From contig NZ_CP107928.1 in assembly GCF_036030735.1 (NCBI RefSeq), positions 2,914,001 through 2,978,000 of the forward strand: a stretch of 64,000 nt of DNA, given 5' to 3'. Every line of letters begins with the position of its first letter. Within the stretch, counting starts at the first letter, position 1. Shown piece by piece: positions 8,875-17,987 of this stretch. Position numbers and translations under genes: made by a program. The notes under the pieces are model-generated. The model searched no databases. It was not told where the DNA came from and worked only from the letters and a program-made list of their open reading frames with translations. Source of the DNA: Streptomyces sp. NBC_00425 (GTDB lineage Bacteria; Actinomycetota; Actinomycetes; Streptomycetales; Streptomycetaceae).

Positions 8875-10005
8875 CTACCGGTGACTCGCCGACTCCGACG
8901 GCCGGTGGATCGGGCCGCTGATCCGGGTCAGGGGTCTGCCTGTGCCGTGGTTGGCCTGGGCGATGATCTCCGCGGTGATGGAGACGGCCGTCTCCTCGGG
9001 TGTGGAGGCTCCAAGATCGAGGCCGATGGGGGAACGCAGCCGGCCCAACTGGTTCTCCGTGACGCCCTGCTCCCGCAGGCGGCGCATGCGCTCGTCGTGG
9101 GTGCGCCGCGAGCCCATGGCCCCGACGTAGGCGACGGGCAGGTCGAGGGCCAGGCGAAGCAGCGGGATGTCGAACTTGGCGTCGTGGGTGAGGACGCATA
9201 CGGCGGTACGCTCGTCCACGCCGGTGCGTTCCAGGTAGCGGTGGGGCCAGTCGACGACCACTTCGTCCGCGTGCGGAAAGCGGGCGGGAGTGGCGAAGAC
9301 GGGGCGGGCGTCGCAGACGGTGACGTGGTAGCCGAGGAAGCGGCCGGCCTGGCTGAGGGCTGCGGCGAAGTCGACGGCGCCGAAGACCAGCAGGCGCGGC
9401 CGGGTGGCATGGACGTGGACGAGGACGGACAGCCGTTCGGGGCATTCGTCTGCCTGCCCGCCGGTGTCGATGCGGACGGTGCGGCCCGCCCGCAGCAGGG
9501 CCCTGGCCCGGTCGGCCACAGCCCGGTCCGCCGGACCGCCGTCGACGCGCCCGTAGGCGGCATGGCCGCCGCCGAGCACGCTCAGCGTGGAGCCGAGGAG
9601 GCGCTCCGGGCCGTCCACGACCTGTGCCACGGCGACCGGTCGCCCTTGAGCGATCTCGGAGAGGGCCGTGGACACGTGCGGCTGGGCTGCGGGATCGATG
9701 CGCTGGACGAAGACGTCGAGCTCGCCGCCGCAGGTCAGACCGACGGCGAAGGCGTCGTCGTCGGAGTAGCCGAACCAGGCCCGCTGCGGAGTGCGCCGGT
9801 CACGGAGCACCTGCCGGCACAGTTCGTAGACCGCTCCCTCGACGCAGCCGCCGGAGATGCTGCCGACGGCGTTGCCGTCTTCGTCTACCGCGACCGACGT
9901 GCCGACCGGCAGAGGGGCGCTGCCGCGCACGCCGACGATGGTGGCCAGGGCGAAGGGGCGTGCCTCGCGGCACCAGCGGTGCAGTGTGTCCGCGATGTTC
10001 AGCAT
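8875..10005 (-). CDS. XdhC/CoxI-family molybdenum cofactor insertion factor
   Basis: A 376-residue protein from ATG 10005. XdhC-type proteins (PaoD in E. coli) bind the molybdenum cofactor, promote its final maturation and hand it to the apo-enzyme. Residues 1-75 form the XdhC N-terminal domain (ATIVGVRGSAPLPVGTSVAV, then GSISGGCVEGAVYE with the conserved cysteine). The C-terminal half is the Rossmann-like XdhC_C domain (RLLVFGAVDFAAAL, then VVDWPHRYL, VAYVGAMGSRRTHDERMRRL). It is the last gene of a four-gene operon with the iron-sulfur, FAD and molybdenum subunits upstream, the same order as paoABCD. A 165 bp gap separates it from the molybdenum subunit. Confidence 0.93.
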   Translation of the reverse strand: MLNIADTLHRWCREARPFALATIVGVRGSAPLPVGTSVAVDEDGNAVGSISGGCVEGAVYELCRQVLRDRRTPQRAWFGYSDDDAFAVGLTCGGELDVFVQRIDPAAQPHVSTALSEIAQGRPVAVAQVVDGPERLLGSTLSVLGGGHAAYGRVDGGPADRAVADRARALLRAGRTVRIDTGGQADECPERLSVLVHVHATRPRLLVFGAVDFAAALSQAGRFLGYHVTVCDARPVFATPARFPHADEVVVDWPHRYLERTGVDERTAVCVLTHDAKFDIPLLRLALDLPVAYVGAMGSRRTHDERMRRLREQGVTENQLGRLRSPIGLDLGASTPEETAVSITAEIIAQANHGTGRPLTRISGPIHRPSESASHR

Positions 10006-10170
10006 GGCAGTTCTCCACGGCAGGGCAAGGACGGGAAGGCGAGCGGGCCGCCGCCACGACGCGGGGAAACGTCACGCGGCGGCGGTCCTGGGAGGTCCGG
10101 CAGCCTCCGGGCAGGACGGGGCGGCCTGCCGGACGAGCGGTGTGCATCCCGCCGGACCGAAGTCCGCGGA

Positions 10171-12366
10171 TCAGAGCAACGCCTCCGCGGTGATGGGCAG
10201 TTCGCGGATGCGGCGGCCGGTGGCGTTGAAGACCGCGTTGGCGATGGCGGGCGCCACCCCGATCATGACGAGCTCGCCGAGTCCCTTGACGCCGAGCGGG
10301 TCGGCCTCGCGGTCCTCGCCGTCCAGGTAGATCGCCTTGAGGTCGGGGATGTCGGCGTTGACGGGCACCAGGTAGTCGGCGAGGTTGGCGTTGACGATGC
10401 GTCCGTCGCGGTGGTCGGTGAGCGTGTGCTCCAGCAGGGCTGTGCCGATGCCGCCGACCATGCCGCCGAGGGCCTGGCTGTCGGCGAGCTTGGGGCTGAT
10501 GATGCGGCCCGCGTCGTACACGCCGAGTACCCGCCGTACCCGCACCAGGCCGAGCGTCGCGTCGACGGCCACTTCGGCGAAGGTGGCGTTGTAGCCGTAG
10601 AAGGAGTGCCGCTCCGGGCCCGAGGGCGGCGCGAAGGAGCCGTCCGCTTCCAGGTGGGTGCGGTCGTTGCGGGCCAACAGCCGCTGGTACGTCTCACCGA
10701 GGGCCGGATTGTTCTTCACGTGCAGCCGCCCGCCCCGTACGACGATGTCGGCGGCCGGTACGCCGTACAGCGGTGATTCGCGGTCCTCGACGGCCAGTTG
10801 GATCGCCTGGCGGCGGACCTTGTTGCAGGCGTCGAGGGTGGCGGAGCCGACGCTGGCCATGGTCATCGAGCCGCCGTGCGGTGGGGTCGGCGGGTAGAGG
10901 GAGTCCCCAAGCCGGAAGGTGACCGTGCGCACGGTCAGCCCGAGGGCGTCGGCGGCGACCTGGGTCTGGGAGGTGTACGTGCCCGGTCCCATGTCAGTCG
11001 CGGCGGCATCCACCACGGCGGTGCCGTCGGCGTCCAAGCGGGCTCGCGCCTGGGCGGGCATGCGCGCGGTGTCGTAGACGCCGGCGGCCATGCCCCTGCC
11101 GATCAGCCAGTCCCCCTCACGCGTCGAGCGGGGCCTGGGGTTGCGGCGGTGCCAGCTGAACTCCCGGGCACCGACGGTGTAGCACTCCCGCAGCCGGCGG
11201 GTGGAGAACGGCAACCCACTCGACTCGTCCTCGTTCGGCTCGTTGCGCCGACGCAACTCGATCGGATCGACGCCGAGCTTGTGGGCGAGCTCGTCCATGG
11301 CCGACTCGATGACGAAGGACGCCGTCTGGAAGCCGGGGCCGCGCATGTACAGCGGTGTGGGCAGGTCCAGCGGCACCGTCCGGTACCTCTGGGTCACGTT
11401 GGGCATGCTGTAGAGCATCTGCCCGGCTGCCAGGATGGACTCGGTGAACTTCTCGTACGACGACGTCTCGGCGTCCAGCTCGTGCGCGGCGGCGGACAGC
11501 CGGCCACGCCGGTCGCTGCCCAGGCGCAGGCGGTACTCGTACGAGGGCCGGAAACCGGTCCCGAGGTACATCTGCTGGCGACTGAGGACCAGCTTGACCG
11601 GGCGCTTCGTCACACGGGCGGCCAGCGCGGCGACGACCACGTGCGGCCAGCAGCGCAGCGCCGTGCCGAAACCGCCTCCGACGAACGGCGAGATGACCCG
11701 CACTGCGTCCGTCTCCAGGCCGAACACCGCCGCGAGTTCGGTCTGCGTGCCCACCACCCACTGGGTCTTGTCCCACACGGTGAGCCTGTCGCCGTTCCAG
11801 CGGGCGATGGTGGCGTGCGGCTCCATGGGGTTGTGGTGGTTGCGGGCCGTGCGGTATGTCAGGTCCAGCCGTACGGCCGCCGAGCGCAGGGCCGCTTCGG
11901 CGTCGCCGCGCGCGTAGTTGGTCGGCTCGTCCGGTTCGGCCTCGGTCAGGTCGGTCGAGGGTTGTTCGGCGTCGTAGCCGACCTTGACGAGGCTCGCGCC
12001 GTGCTGGGCGGCCTCCAGCGTGGTGGCGACCACGACGGCGACCGGCTGGCCGTGGAAGAGCACCCGGTCGTCCTGGAAGACCCGCAGCCTGCGCCCGGGC
12101 GGGTTGTTGGAGCCGGAGTTGTCGCGGTACGGCAGCTTCGGCGCATTGCGGTGGTGGATCACCTTCAGTACGCCCGGAAGGGCTTCGGCGGCGCCGCTGT
12201 TGATCGACATGATGCGGCCGAGGCCGATGGCCGCGTCGACGATGACGGCGTGAACGGACCCGTCGACATCGTGTTCGGCGGCGTACAACGCCTTGCCCGT
12301 GACCTTGAGCCGGCCGTCCACCCGGGACAGCGGCGCACCCACGGCTGCCTGCGGCTGGGGGCTCAC
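10171..12366 (-). CDS. Aldehyde oxidoreductase, molybdenum-binding subunit (PaoC/YagR-like)
   Basis: A 731-residue large subunit of the xanthine oxidase family. It should hydroxylate aldehydes to carboxylic acids at a molybdopterin cytosine dinucleotide centre and pass electrons through the iron-sulfur and FAD subunits. The N-terminal aldehyde oxidase/xanthine dehydrogenase hammerhead domain (LSRVDGRLKVTGKALYAAE) is followed by the cofactor-binding domain with GGGFGTALRCWPH, AMDELAHKLGVDPIELRRRNE and DMGPGTYTSQTQVAADALG. The C-terminal VKGLGELVMIGVAPAIANAV contains the catalytic-glutamate signature GLGE. The start GTG 12366 overlaps the FAD subunit stop (GTGA). The family is certain; the natural substrate is not known. 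Confidence 0.93.
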   Translation of the reverse strand: MSPQPQAAVGAPLSRVDGRLKVTGKALYAAEHDVDGSVHAVIVDAAIGLGRIMSINSGAAEALPGVLKVIHHRNAPKLPYRDNSGSNNPPGRRLRVFQDDRVLFHGQPVAVVVATTLEAAQHGASLVKVGYDAEQPSTDLTEAEPDEPTNYARGDAEAALRSAAVRLDLTYRTARNHHNPMEPHATIARWNGDRLTVWDKTQWVVGTQTELAAVFGLETDAVRVISPFVGGGFGTALRCWPHVVVAALAARVTKRPVKLVLSRQQMYLGTGFRPSYEYRLRLGSDRRGRLSAAAHELDAETSSYEKFTESILAAGQMLYSMPNVTQRYRTVPLDLPTPLYMRGPGFQTASFVIESAMDELAHKLGVDPIELRRRNEPNEDESSGLPFSTRRLRECYTVGAREFSWHRRNPRPRSTREGDWLIGRGMAAGVYDTARMPAQARARLDADGTAVVDAAATDMGPGTYTSQTQVAADALGLTVRTVTFRLGDSLYPPTPPHGGSMTMASVGSATLDACNKVRRQAIQLAVEDRESPLYGVPAADIVVRGGRLHVKNNPALGETYQRLLARNDRTHLEADGSFAPPSGPERHSFYGYNATFAEVAVDATLGLVRVRRVLGVYDAGRIISPKLADSQALGGMVGGIGTALLEHTLTDHRDGRIVNANLADYLVPVNADIPDLKAIYLDGEDREADPLGVKGLGELVMIGVAPAIANAVFNATGRRIRELPITAEALL

Positions 12367-13343
12367 TTGGTACCTCCTACGACGCGCAGCTGGCGTTCGA
12401 CAGTGCGCTTGAGCAGCTCGACCTTGAACCGGTTGTGTTGCAGGGGACGGGCGCTGTCCGCCGCCTTGGCGGCAGCGGCCGACCAGAGGGCCCCCGAGGG
12501 GCGTTCACCGAGGAGGTGCTGCTCGACGGCGGGCAGTTTCCAGGGCACGGTGCCCACTCCCCCGGCGGCGACCTTGGCCTCGCGGATCACCCCACCGCGT
12601 ATGTGCAGCGCGACGGCCGCCGACGTCAGGGCGAACTCGTAGGACTGCCGGTCCCGCACCTTGAGGTAGCCGGACCTGAGCGGGCGCGGAAGTGCGGGGA
12701 TCTCGACCGCCGTGATCAACTCACCTTTACGCAGGGCCTGTTCGCGTTGAGGAGTGCTGCCGGGCCGCAGAAGGAAGTCGGCGAAGGGGACTTGGCGTGC
12801 TCCGTCCGGGCCCAGCAGGTGCACCCGGGCCTCCAGGGCGGCGAAGGCCACGGCCGCGTCGGACGGGTGCGTGGCCACGCAGGCGTCGGAGGTCCCGAGG
12901 ATCGCATGGGTGCGGTTGAAGCCGTGCAGCGCGGCGCAGCCCGAGCCGGGCTCACGCTTGTTGCAGGCGGCGGTCACGTCCCGGAAGTACGTGCAGCGGG
13001 TGCGCTGCATGATGTTGCCGCCGATGGTCGCCATGTTCCGCAGCTGGGCCGACGCGCTCAGCTCCAGCGCCTGGGAGACGACGGGGTACAGGGTGCGCAC
13101 CTTGGGGTGGGCGGCGGCCTCGGACATGGTCACCAGAGCGCCGATACGCAGGCCCCCGCGCTCGGTGACGGTGACCTCGCGCAGCGGCAGGCCGGTGATG
13201 TCCACCAGGGTCTCGGGGCGTTCGACGGTCTCACGCATGAGGTCGACGAGCGTGGTGCCGCCGGCGATGTAACGGCCGCCGCGTCGACCGGCGTTGAGCG
13301 CCTCATGGGTGTCGGACGCCTTGGTGAAGTCAAAGGGATACAT
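12363..13343 (-). CDS. Aldehyde oxidoreductase, FAD-binding subunit (PaoB/YagS-like)
   Basis: A 326-residue medium subunit from ATG 13343. FAD-binding motifs YIAGGTTLVDLM and TIGGNIMQRTRCTYFRD are present. A cysteine group (RTRCTYFRDVTAACNKREPGSGCAA) matches the extra 4Fe-4S site described in the E. coli PaoB subunit. The C-terminal CO-dehydrogenase flavoprotein domain runs from about residue 220. It transfers electrons from the molybdenum subunit towards the 2Fe-2S subunit or an external acceptor. It lies 7 bp after the iron-sulfur subunit gene and overlaps the next gene by 4 bp, so the three are co-translated. Confidence 0.93.
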   Translation of the reverse strand: MYPFDFTKASDTHEALNAGRRGGRYIAGGTTLVDLMRETVERPETLVDITGLPLREVTVTERGGLRIGALVTMSEAAAHPKVRTLYPVVSQALELSASAQLRNMATIGGNIMQRTRCTYFRDVTAACNKREPGSGCAALHGFNRTHAILGTSDACVATHPSDAAVAFAALEARVHLLGPDGARQVPFADFLLRPGSTPQREQALRKGELITAVEIPALPRPLRSGYLKVRDRQSYEFALTSAAVALHIRGGVIREAKVAAGGVGTVPWKLPAVEQHLLGERPSGALWSAAAAKAADSARPLQHNRFKVELLKRTVERQLRVVGGTK

Positions 13344-13350
13344 CAGGCCC

Positions 13351-14001
13351 TCACTTCCGGCCGGCGGTCTGCCCGACCGCGCGCACGATTTTGACGTAGC
13401 AGCCGCAGCGGCAGATGTTGCCGCTCATCCACTCGCGGATCTCCTCCGGCGAACCGGTATGACCTTCCTGGATGCAGCCGACGCCGGACATGATCTGTCC
13501 GGGGGTGCAGTAGCCGCACTGGAAGGCGTCCTGGTCGATGAACGCCTGCTGCAGTGGGTGGAGTTGATCGCCCTCGGCCAGGCCCTCGATCGTCGTGACC
13601 TCAGCGCCTTCCAGACGCACCGCGAGCGTCAGGCAGGCGTTGTGCCGCTGCCCGTCGACCAGGACGGTGCACGCCCCGCAGGCACCGGCGTTGCAGCCCT
13701 TCTTCGAGCCTGTGAGGCCGAGGTGCTCACGGAGCAGGTCCAGCAGAGAGGTGCGGTTGTCGACCGTCACGGTCCGGCGGGTGCCGTTGACCGTCAGGGA
13801 GACGCGACTGGAGGGCGGCGCCTCGGCAGCGCTCACCTCCTGCGCGTCGGCCAAGATCGTCCCGCCGATCACACCGCCCGCGACCACGGCACCGCCGACC
13901 GCGGTGCCGGTGGCGATGAACGTGCGCCGACTGGGTGCCGAGGAGGACTCGTCGGCTCCGGTGGGGGGAGGAACGTCGAATTCAGGGAGTTCAGCAGACA
14001 T
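13351..14001 (-). CDS. Aldehyde oxidoreductase, 2Fe-2S subunit with Tat signal (PaoA/YagT-like)
   Basis: A 216-residue small subunit from ATG 14001. A twin-arginine motif (SRRTFIATG, about residues 24-32) is followed by a hydrophobic stretch, so the whole heterotrimer is probably exported by Tat as in E. coli PaoABC. A plant-ferredoxin-type cluster (CNAGACGACTVLVDGQRHNAC) and a second C-terminal cluster (QCGYCTPGQIMS, then NICRCGCYVKI) bind two 2Fe-2S centres. First gene of the operon. The 397 bp upstream region should hold its promoter. The XdhC-type partner at the operon end fits cofactor insertion before export. Confidence 0.93.
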   Translation of the reverse strand: MSAELPEFDVPPPTGADESSSAPSRRTFIATGTAVGGAVVAGGVIGGTILADAQEVSAAEAPPSSRVSLTVNGTRRTVTVDNRTSLLDLLREHLGLTGSKKGCNAGACGACTVLVDGQRHNACLTLAVRLEGAEVTTIEGLAEGDQLHPLQQAFIDQDAFQCGYCTPGQIMSGVGCIQEGHTGSPEEIREWMSGNICRCGCYVKIVRAVGQTAGRK

Positions 14002-14397
14002 ACGTACGCCTTCGCATCACGGACGGATCCGTCGTGCACGACAGAGGGACGGCAGGCGGGATCGTCGCCACCACGGGCATCGGTGACCGCTCACCTCGAC
14101 AGGGGGCTGGTCTCGCGGGAAGTCTTGCACCACCGGCAACACTCGTGGCAGGGAGACTTTCCTCCCCCTTTACGCTCCGTCAGGAGCGAGTGGCCCACGT
14201 CATCGGGGGCACTTGCGCACGGGGCGAGGCGGGACAGAACCGCGTCGCCCCCCGCTTATGGGTGCGTCCGCGTCGCTCACCACGTCGTCGCGTGTGGCGG
14301 ACTGATCGTTCGCTCCGAGCAGGTCGCCGACACGGCCCCTCCCCCGGGACACCGTGACATCCCGTGTCGGCCCGGGGTGTGTGATCGAGGGGCGGGG
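14002..14397. other. Intergenic region upstream of the aldehyde oxidoreductase operon
   Basis: No gene is supported. It should contain the promoter of the iron-sulfur subunit gene, read leftwards. A pyrimidine-rich tract (cctccccctttacgctccg, 14160-14178) resembles part of the palindrome at 17921-17948 and the tract before the regulator at 21520. A strong hairpin-like run near 14340 (cccctcccccgggac) may terminate the cupin transcript. Without mapping data these are suggestions only. Confidence 0.35.
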
Positions 14398-14811
14398 TTA
14401 CTGGTTGCGGGTGCGGGGGCCGTTGTACTGCTGGTCGGTGACCGGATCGGCCCAGGCGGTCTCTGGAGTGCCGTCGCCGGAGCCCTCCCACAGGGCGATG
14501 TGCTCCATGAACCGGTCGGGGGTGGCGCCGTGCCAGTGCTCCTCGTTCGGCGGACACGTGACGGTCTCGCCGGGGTGGGCCTCGAAGACGGTGCCGTCCC
14601 GGGTGCCGATCAGGGCGATGCCGGAAACGACGTGCAGGGTCTGGCCCAGGGCGTGGGAGTGCCAGTTGGTGCGGGCGCCCGGCGAGAAGCGCACCAGGTT
14701 GGCACGCATCCTGGACGGGGCCTGGCCGGCCACGATGACGTCCCACCACACGTCGCCGGTGAACCAGTCCGCCGGGGCCTTGCTGCTGGGCTGCTGCTTG
14801 ATGAATTCCAT
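14398..14811 (-). CDS. Small cupin-domain protein
   Basis: A 137-residue single-domain cupin from ATG 14811. The metal-binding cupin motif is present as TNWHSHALGQTLHVVSG (two histidines), followed by PGETVTCPPNEEHWHGATP with the third histidine. Such proteins often accompany carboxymuconolactone decarboxylase or quinone/aldehyde-modifying oxidoreductases and may be isomerases or dioxygenases acting on small carbonyl compounds. It is the last gene of the leftward group 14398-16481, 36 bp after an SDR gene. A specific reaction cannot be assigned. Confidence 0.85.
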   Translation of the reverse strand: MEFIKQQPSSKAPADWFTGDVWWDVIVAGQAPSRMRANLVRFSPGARTNWHSHALGQTLHVVSGIALIGTRDGTVFEAHPGETVTCPPNEEHWHGATPDRFMEHIALWEGSGDGTPETAWADPVTDQQYNGPRTRNQ

Positions 14812-14847
14812 GACGGAGCTCCAGTTTTGTCGATGCGTCGGTTGTCT

Positions 14848-15615
14848 CTAGCGGGCGACGTAGCCGCCGTCCACGGGGAGGGCGACGCCTACGACGAAGC
14901 CCGCTCCGGGACTGCACAGCCACAGGACGGCCTGGGCGATCTCCTCGGCCGTACCGAGGCGATTGATGGGCTGGTCGGCCTCGGCCTCGGCGCGGTCGAG
15001 TTCTCCCTTGGCGATCATGTCGCTGACCATGGGGGTGTCGATGGTGCCCGGGCAGATGGCGTTGACGCGGATGCCGCGCGGGGCGTATTCGAGTGCCGCG
15101 CTGCTCGTCAGACCGATCACGCCGTGCTTGGAGGCGTGGTACGAGGCTCGGCCGGGGAGGCCGACCAAGCCGCCGAGGGAGGAGCAGTTGACGATGGCTC
15201 CGCTGCTCTGGGCGCGCATGTGCCGAAGTTCGTGCTTCATGCAGGCCCAGATGCCACGGAGGTTGATTCCGTTGACGCGGTCGAAGCGTTCGGCGGGTTC
15301 GTCGGCCGCGTCGCTCGGCGGGATCTGGATGCCGGCGTTGTTGTAGGCCATGTCGAGGCGCCCGAAGGTCTCGACGGTGCGGTCGACCGCGGCGGCGACC
15401 TGGTCCTCGTCGCTGACGTCGCAGGTGAGGGCGAGGACTTGGTGCCCGGCGTCGGCGAGTTCCTTCGCGGCCGCGTTCAGGGCCGCTTCGTTGACGTCGG
15501 TGAGGGCGACGGCGGCCCCGGACTCGGCGAACGCGCGGGCGGTCGCCAGGCCCATGCCGGCGCCTGCCCCGGTGACGAGGGCGACCTGGCCGGTGAAGTC
15601 GTAGGTGGGATTCAC
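14848..15615 (-). CDS. Short-chain dehydrogenase/reductase
   Basis: A 255-residue classical SDR starting at GTG 15615. Cofactor site TGAGAGMGLATARAF (about residues 14-28), NNAGIQIP, catalytic serine in IVNCSSLGGL and catalytic Y-x-x-x-K as YHASKHG are all present; the late segment PGTIDTPMV is standard. It should catalyse NAD(P)-dependent oxidation/reduction of an alcohol or carbonyl. It is about half identical by eye to the SDR at 15714-16481, so the two arose by duplication. The gap to that paralogue is about 98 bp. Confidence 0.92.
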   Translation of the reverse strand: MNPTYDFTGQVALVTGAGAGMGLATARAFAESGAAVALTDVNEAALNAAAKELADAGHQVLALTCDVSDEDQVAAAVDRTVETFGRLDMAYNNAGIQIPPSDAADEPAERFDRVNGINLRGIWACMKHELRHMRAQSSGAIVNCSSLGGLVGLPGRASYHASKHGVIGLTSSAALEYAPRGIRVNAICPGTIDTPMVSDMIAKGELDRAEAEADQPINRLGTAEEIAQAVLWLCSPGAGFVVGVALPVDGGYVAR

Positions 15616-15713
15616 GTCGTGGTCTCCGTTCAGTGCAGAGGTACGGGTGGCGCGAGTGGCGTCGGGCTGCCCGGATGCGCTGCGGCGGCACGACGCCTGG
15701 CCATGAACCCCCG

Positions 15714-16481
15714 TCAGACGGTCTGGCCGCCGTCGACGACCAGGGCGTGGCCGGTGGTGAAGGAGGCGGCGTCCGAGCAGAGCCAGAGCACGGCGGCCGC
15801 GATCTCGTCCGGTGTGCCGAGGCGCCCGATGGGCTCATCCGCGATCAGGGCGTCCCGTCCTCCGGGTGTGCTTTCGGCGAAGCGCTGGATCATCTCGGTG
15901 TCGATGATGCCGGGGCAGACGGCGTTGACCCGGACGTTGGACGACGCGTAGTCGAGGGCGGTCGAACGGGTCAGGCCGATGACGCCGTGCTTGGCCGCGG
16001 CGTAGGCCGCCTGTCCCTTGAAACCCTTGACGCCGGCGCCCGACGAGGCGTTGACGATCGCGCCACCTCCCTGCTGGAGCAGCAGGGGGATCTGGTGCTT
16101 CATGCACAGGAACATCCCGGTCAGGCTGACGCCGATGACGCGGTCCCACTCGTCCTTCTCGATGTCCGCGGCCGGTTTGACCGGCTGCTCGACGCCGGCG
16201 TTGTTGAAGGCGACGTCCAGGCGTCCGAACGCCTGAATGGTGTCGTCCACCGCGGACCGCACGTCGTCTTCGCTGGTGACGTCACAGGTGAGGGCCAGAG
16301 CCTGCCCGCCCGCCTCCTCGATGAGCCGTGCGGTCTCCCGCAGGCCGTCCTCGGACCGGTCGGCGAGGGCGACCCGGGCGCTCGCGCGGGCGAAGGCGAC
16401 GGCGGTGGTTCGGCCGATGCCGGAGCCGGCTCCGGTCACGAAGGCCACCTTGCCGGTGAAGTCCGCGGTGTTCGCAGTCAT
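15714..16481 (-). CDS. Short-chain dehydrogenase/reductase (paralogue of the downstream SDR)
   Basis: 255 residues from ATG 16481. Shows [15 protein letters not shown] at the cofactor site, [11 protein letters not shown], the serine segment [10 protein letters not shown], the YAAAKHG active site and [12 protein letters not shown]. Same length and order of motifs as its neighbour at 14848-15615. The group MFS transporter - SDR - SDR - cupin reads leftwards and may form one transcript (MFS-SDR gap about 69 bp). A concerted role in carbonyl detoxification is inferred from the family mix. Confidence 0.92.
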   Translation of the reverse strand: MTANTADFTGKVAFVTGAGSGIGRTTAVAFARASARVALADRSEDGLRETARLIEEAGGQALALTCDVTSEDDVRSAVDDTIQAFGRLDVAFNNAGVEQPVKPAADIEKDEWDRVIGVSLTGMFLCMKHQIPLLLQQGGGAIVNASSGAGVKGFKGQAAYAAAKHGVIGLTRSTALDYASSNVRVNAVCPGIIDTEMIQRFAESTPGGRDALIADEPIGRLGTPDEIAAAVLWLCSDAASFTTGHALVVDGGQTV

Positions 16482-16550
16482 GTGCAGATTCCTCTCGCAT
16501 GCTGGTACGTCGTCGGGTTCGGATCAGCAGGACGCGGATCCGGGCTTGAG

Positions 16551-17807
16551 TCAGTGCTGCGACGACACCTGCGCGGGTTCGTCGTGTCGCGTCTGCGTGG
16601 GAGCGCTGCTCCGGGCCACGATGCGGCCCTTGCGGGAAGTGCCGTGGACGGCGAGGGCGCTCAGGGGCAGCAGTGTGAGGGCGGCGATGACGGTGCCGAC
16701 CAGGGGCGGCCCGGTCAGGCCGAGGGAGGAGTCCAGGGCCGTACCGGCAATCGCCGAGCCCGCGGCGATACCGGTGTTGAAGGCGGAGGTGGTCAGCGCC
16801 GAGGTGAGGGTGGGGGCGTCGCCGGCGAAGCGCATGGCAAGCGCGGTGACGACCGGGTTGACCGTGAAGCCGGTCAGGCCCATGAGGAAGACGAGCAGGG
16901 TGGCCGTCACCGGGTTGCCGGACAGCGGGATCATCAGGAGCAGGACCAGGGCGGTGGCCGCGGCGGCCGTGATGGTGGTGACCGTCGGACGTCGGTCGCC
17001 CAGGCGGCCTCCCGTGGTGGTGCCGCCCAGCGCGCCGACACCGAAGGCGATCAGGACGAGCGGTACGGCGCCTTCGGGGATACCCGCGCGGTCGGTCAGC
17101 AGCGGCGTGACATAGGTGTACGTCGCCAGCACACCGCCCATGATCAGCATCGCGGCGCCCAGCGCCAGCCACAGCCGGCCCTGCCGCAGAGCCCGGACCT
17201 CGGCCCCGAGGGACACCTCGGCGCGCTCCTCCTGGGCCGGGATGAAGCGCCCGATGAACACGGCGGCGAGCCCGGACAGGACGGCCAGGGCCCAGAAGGG
17301 GCCGCGCCAGCCGGTGAACTGGCCGGCGAAGGAGCCGACCGGCACGCCGACGACGTTGGCCAAGGTCAGGCCGCCGATCATGACGCCCGTGGCCCGGGTG
17401 GCGTTGCGCGGCCCCGCAGCGGTGGTGGCGACGACGAAACCGACAGACCAGAACGCACCGGTGGCCAGGGCCGTGACGACGCGGGCCAGGAGAACGATCG
17501 TGAAGGACGAGCTGAGGGCGGCGACCAGATGTCCGAGGCAGAACACGGACAGGGCCAGGACCAGCGTCTGGCGCTGGGGCAGGCGCAGGGTCGCCATCGC
17601 CATGGTGGGCGCGCCGATGATCATGCCGACGGCGAAGGCGGTGATCAGCAGGCCGGCGTGGGAGACGCTGACTCCGAGGTCACCGGCCAGTTCCGGCAGC
17701 AGGCCGGCGACGACGAACTCGGTGGTCCCCATCAGGAACGTGCCGGCGGCGAGCACCCAGACGACGAAGGGAAGCTTGCCGGGGGTGGTCCCGGATGCGG
17801 AAGGCAT
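16551..17807 (-). CDS. MFS transporter, drug:H+ antiporter type
   Basis: 418 residues from ATG 17807 with about twelve hydrophobic helices. The early segment FLMGTTEFVVAGLLPELAGDLGVS is characteristic of the AraJ/PbuE-like DHA1 exporters (the MGTTEFV motif), and GRLGDRRPTVT lies in the central loop. It probably exports a small toxic organic compound. A palindrome about 115-140 bp upstream (17921-17948) is a candidate operator. First gene of the leftward MFS-SDR-SDR-cupin group. Confidence 0.9.
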   Translation of the reverse strand: MPSASGTTPGKLPFVVWVLAAGTFLMGTTEFVVAGLLPELAGDLGVSVSHAGLLITAFAVGMIIGAPTMAMATLRLPQRQTLVLALSVFCLGHLVAALSSSFTIVLLARVVTALATGAFWSVGFVVATTAAGPRNATRATGVMIGGLTLANVVGVPVGSFAGQFTGWRGPFWALAVLSGLAAVFIGRFIPAQEERAEVSLGAEVRALRQGRLWLALGAAMLIMGGVLATYTYVTPLLTDRAGIPEGAVPLVLIAFGVGALGGTTTGGRLGDRRPTVTTITAAAATALVLLLMIPLSGNPVTATLLVFLMGLTGFTVNPVVTALAMRFAGDAPTLTSALTTSAFNTGIAAGSAIAGTALDSSLGLTGPPLVGTVIAALTLLPLSALAVHGTSRKGRIVARSSAPTQTRHDEPAQVSSQH

Positions 17808-17920
17808 ACGTGTGGTCTCTCCTTGCGTGGAATTCGGCGGATCGTGGGGGCTGAAGTCGTCACGGCGGATGGACGGACGGCGCAGCCAGGTCTTCGACGG
17901 TTCCATGGAACGGAACGGGC

Positions 17921-17948
17921 GAAAAGGGGAGGATCTTCTCCCCCTTTC
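17921..17948. promoter_or_regulatory. GAAAaGGGGAG-type palindrome upstream of the MFS gene
   Basis: The 28 bp interval is an inverted repeat with 11 of 14 positions paired: GAAAAGGGGAG on the left and CTCCCCCTTTC on the right. It lies between the MFS start (17807) and the end of the lipoprotein gene (17988), at a position suitable for an operator. A related CCCCCTTT tract occurs just before the XRE regulator gene (21521-21530), so that regulator is a candidate binder. Confidence 0.5.
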
Positions 17949-17987
17949 TTTCGGCTGCTCTCCGTGACCGGCGAGAGGTGGCGTGGG

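Noticed and set aside
14165..14190. acgctccgtcagg resembling the beginning of the left arm of the island repeat
   Set aside because: The match ends after 12-13 bp and the diagnostic paired GAGCGTC motif and core do not follow; probably chance.
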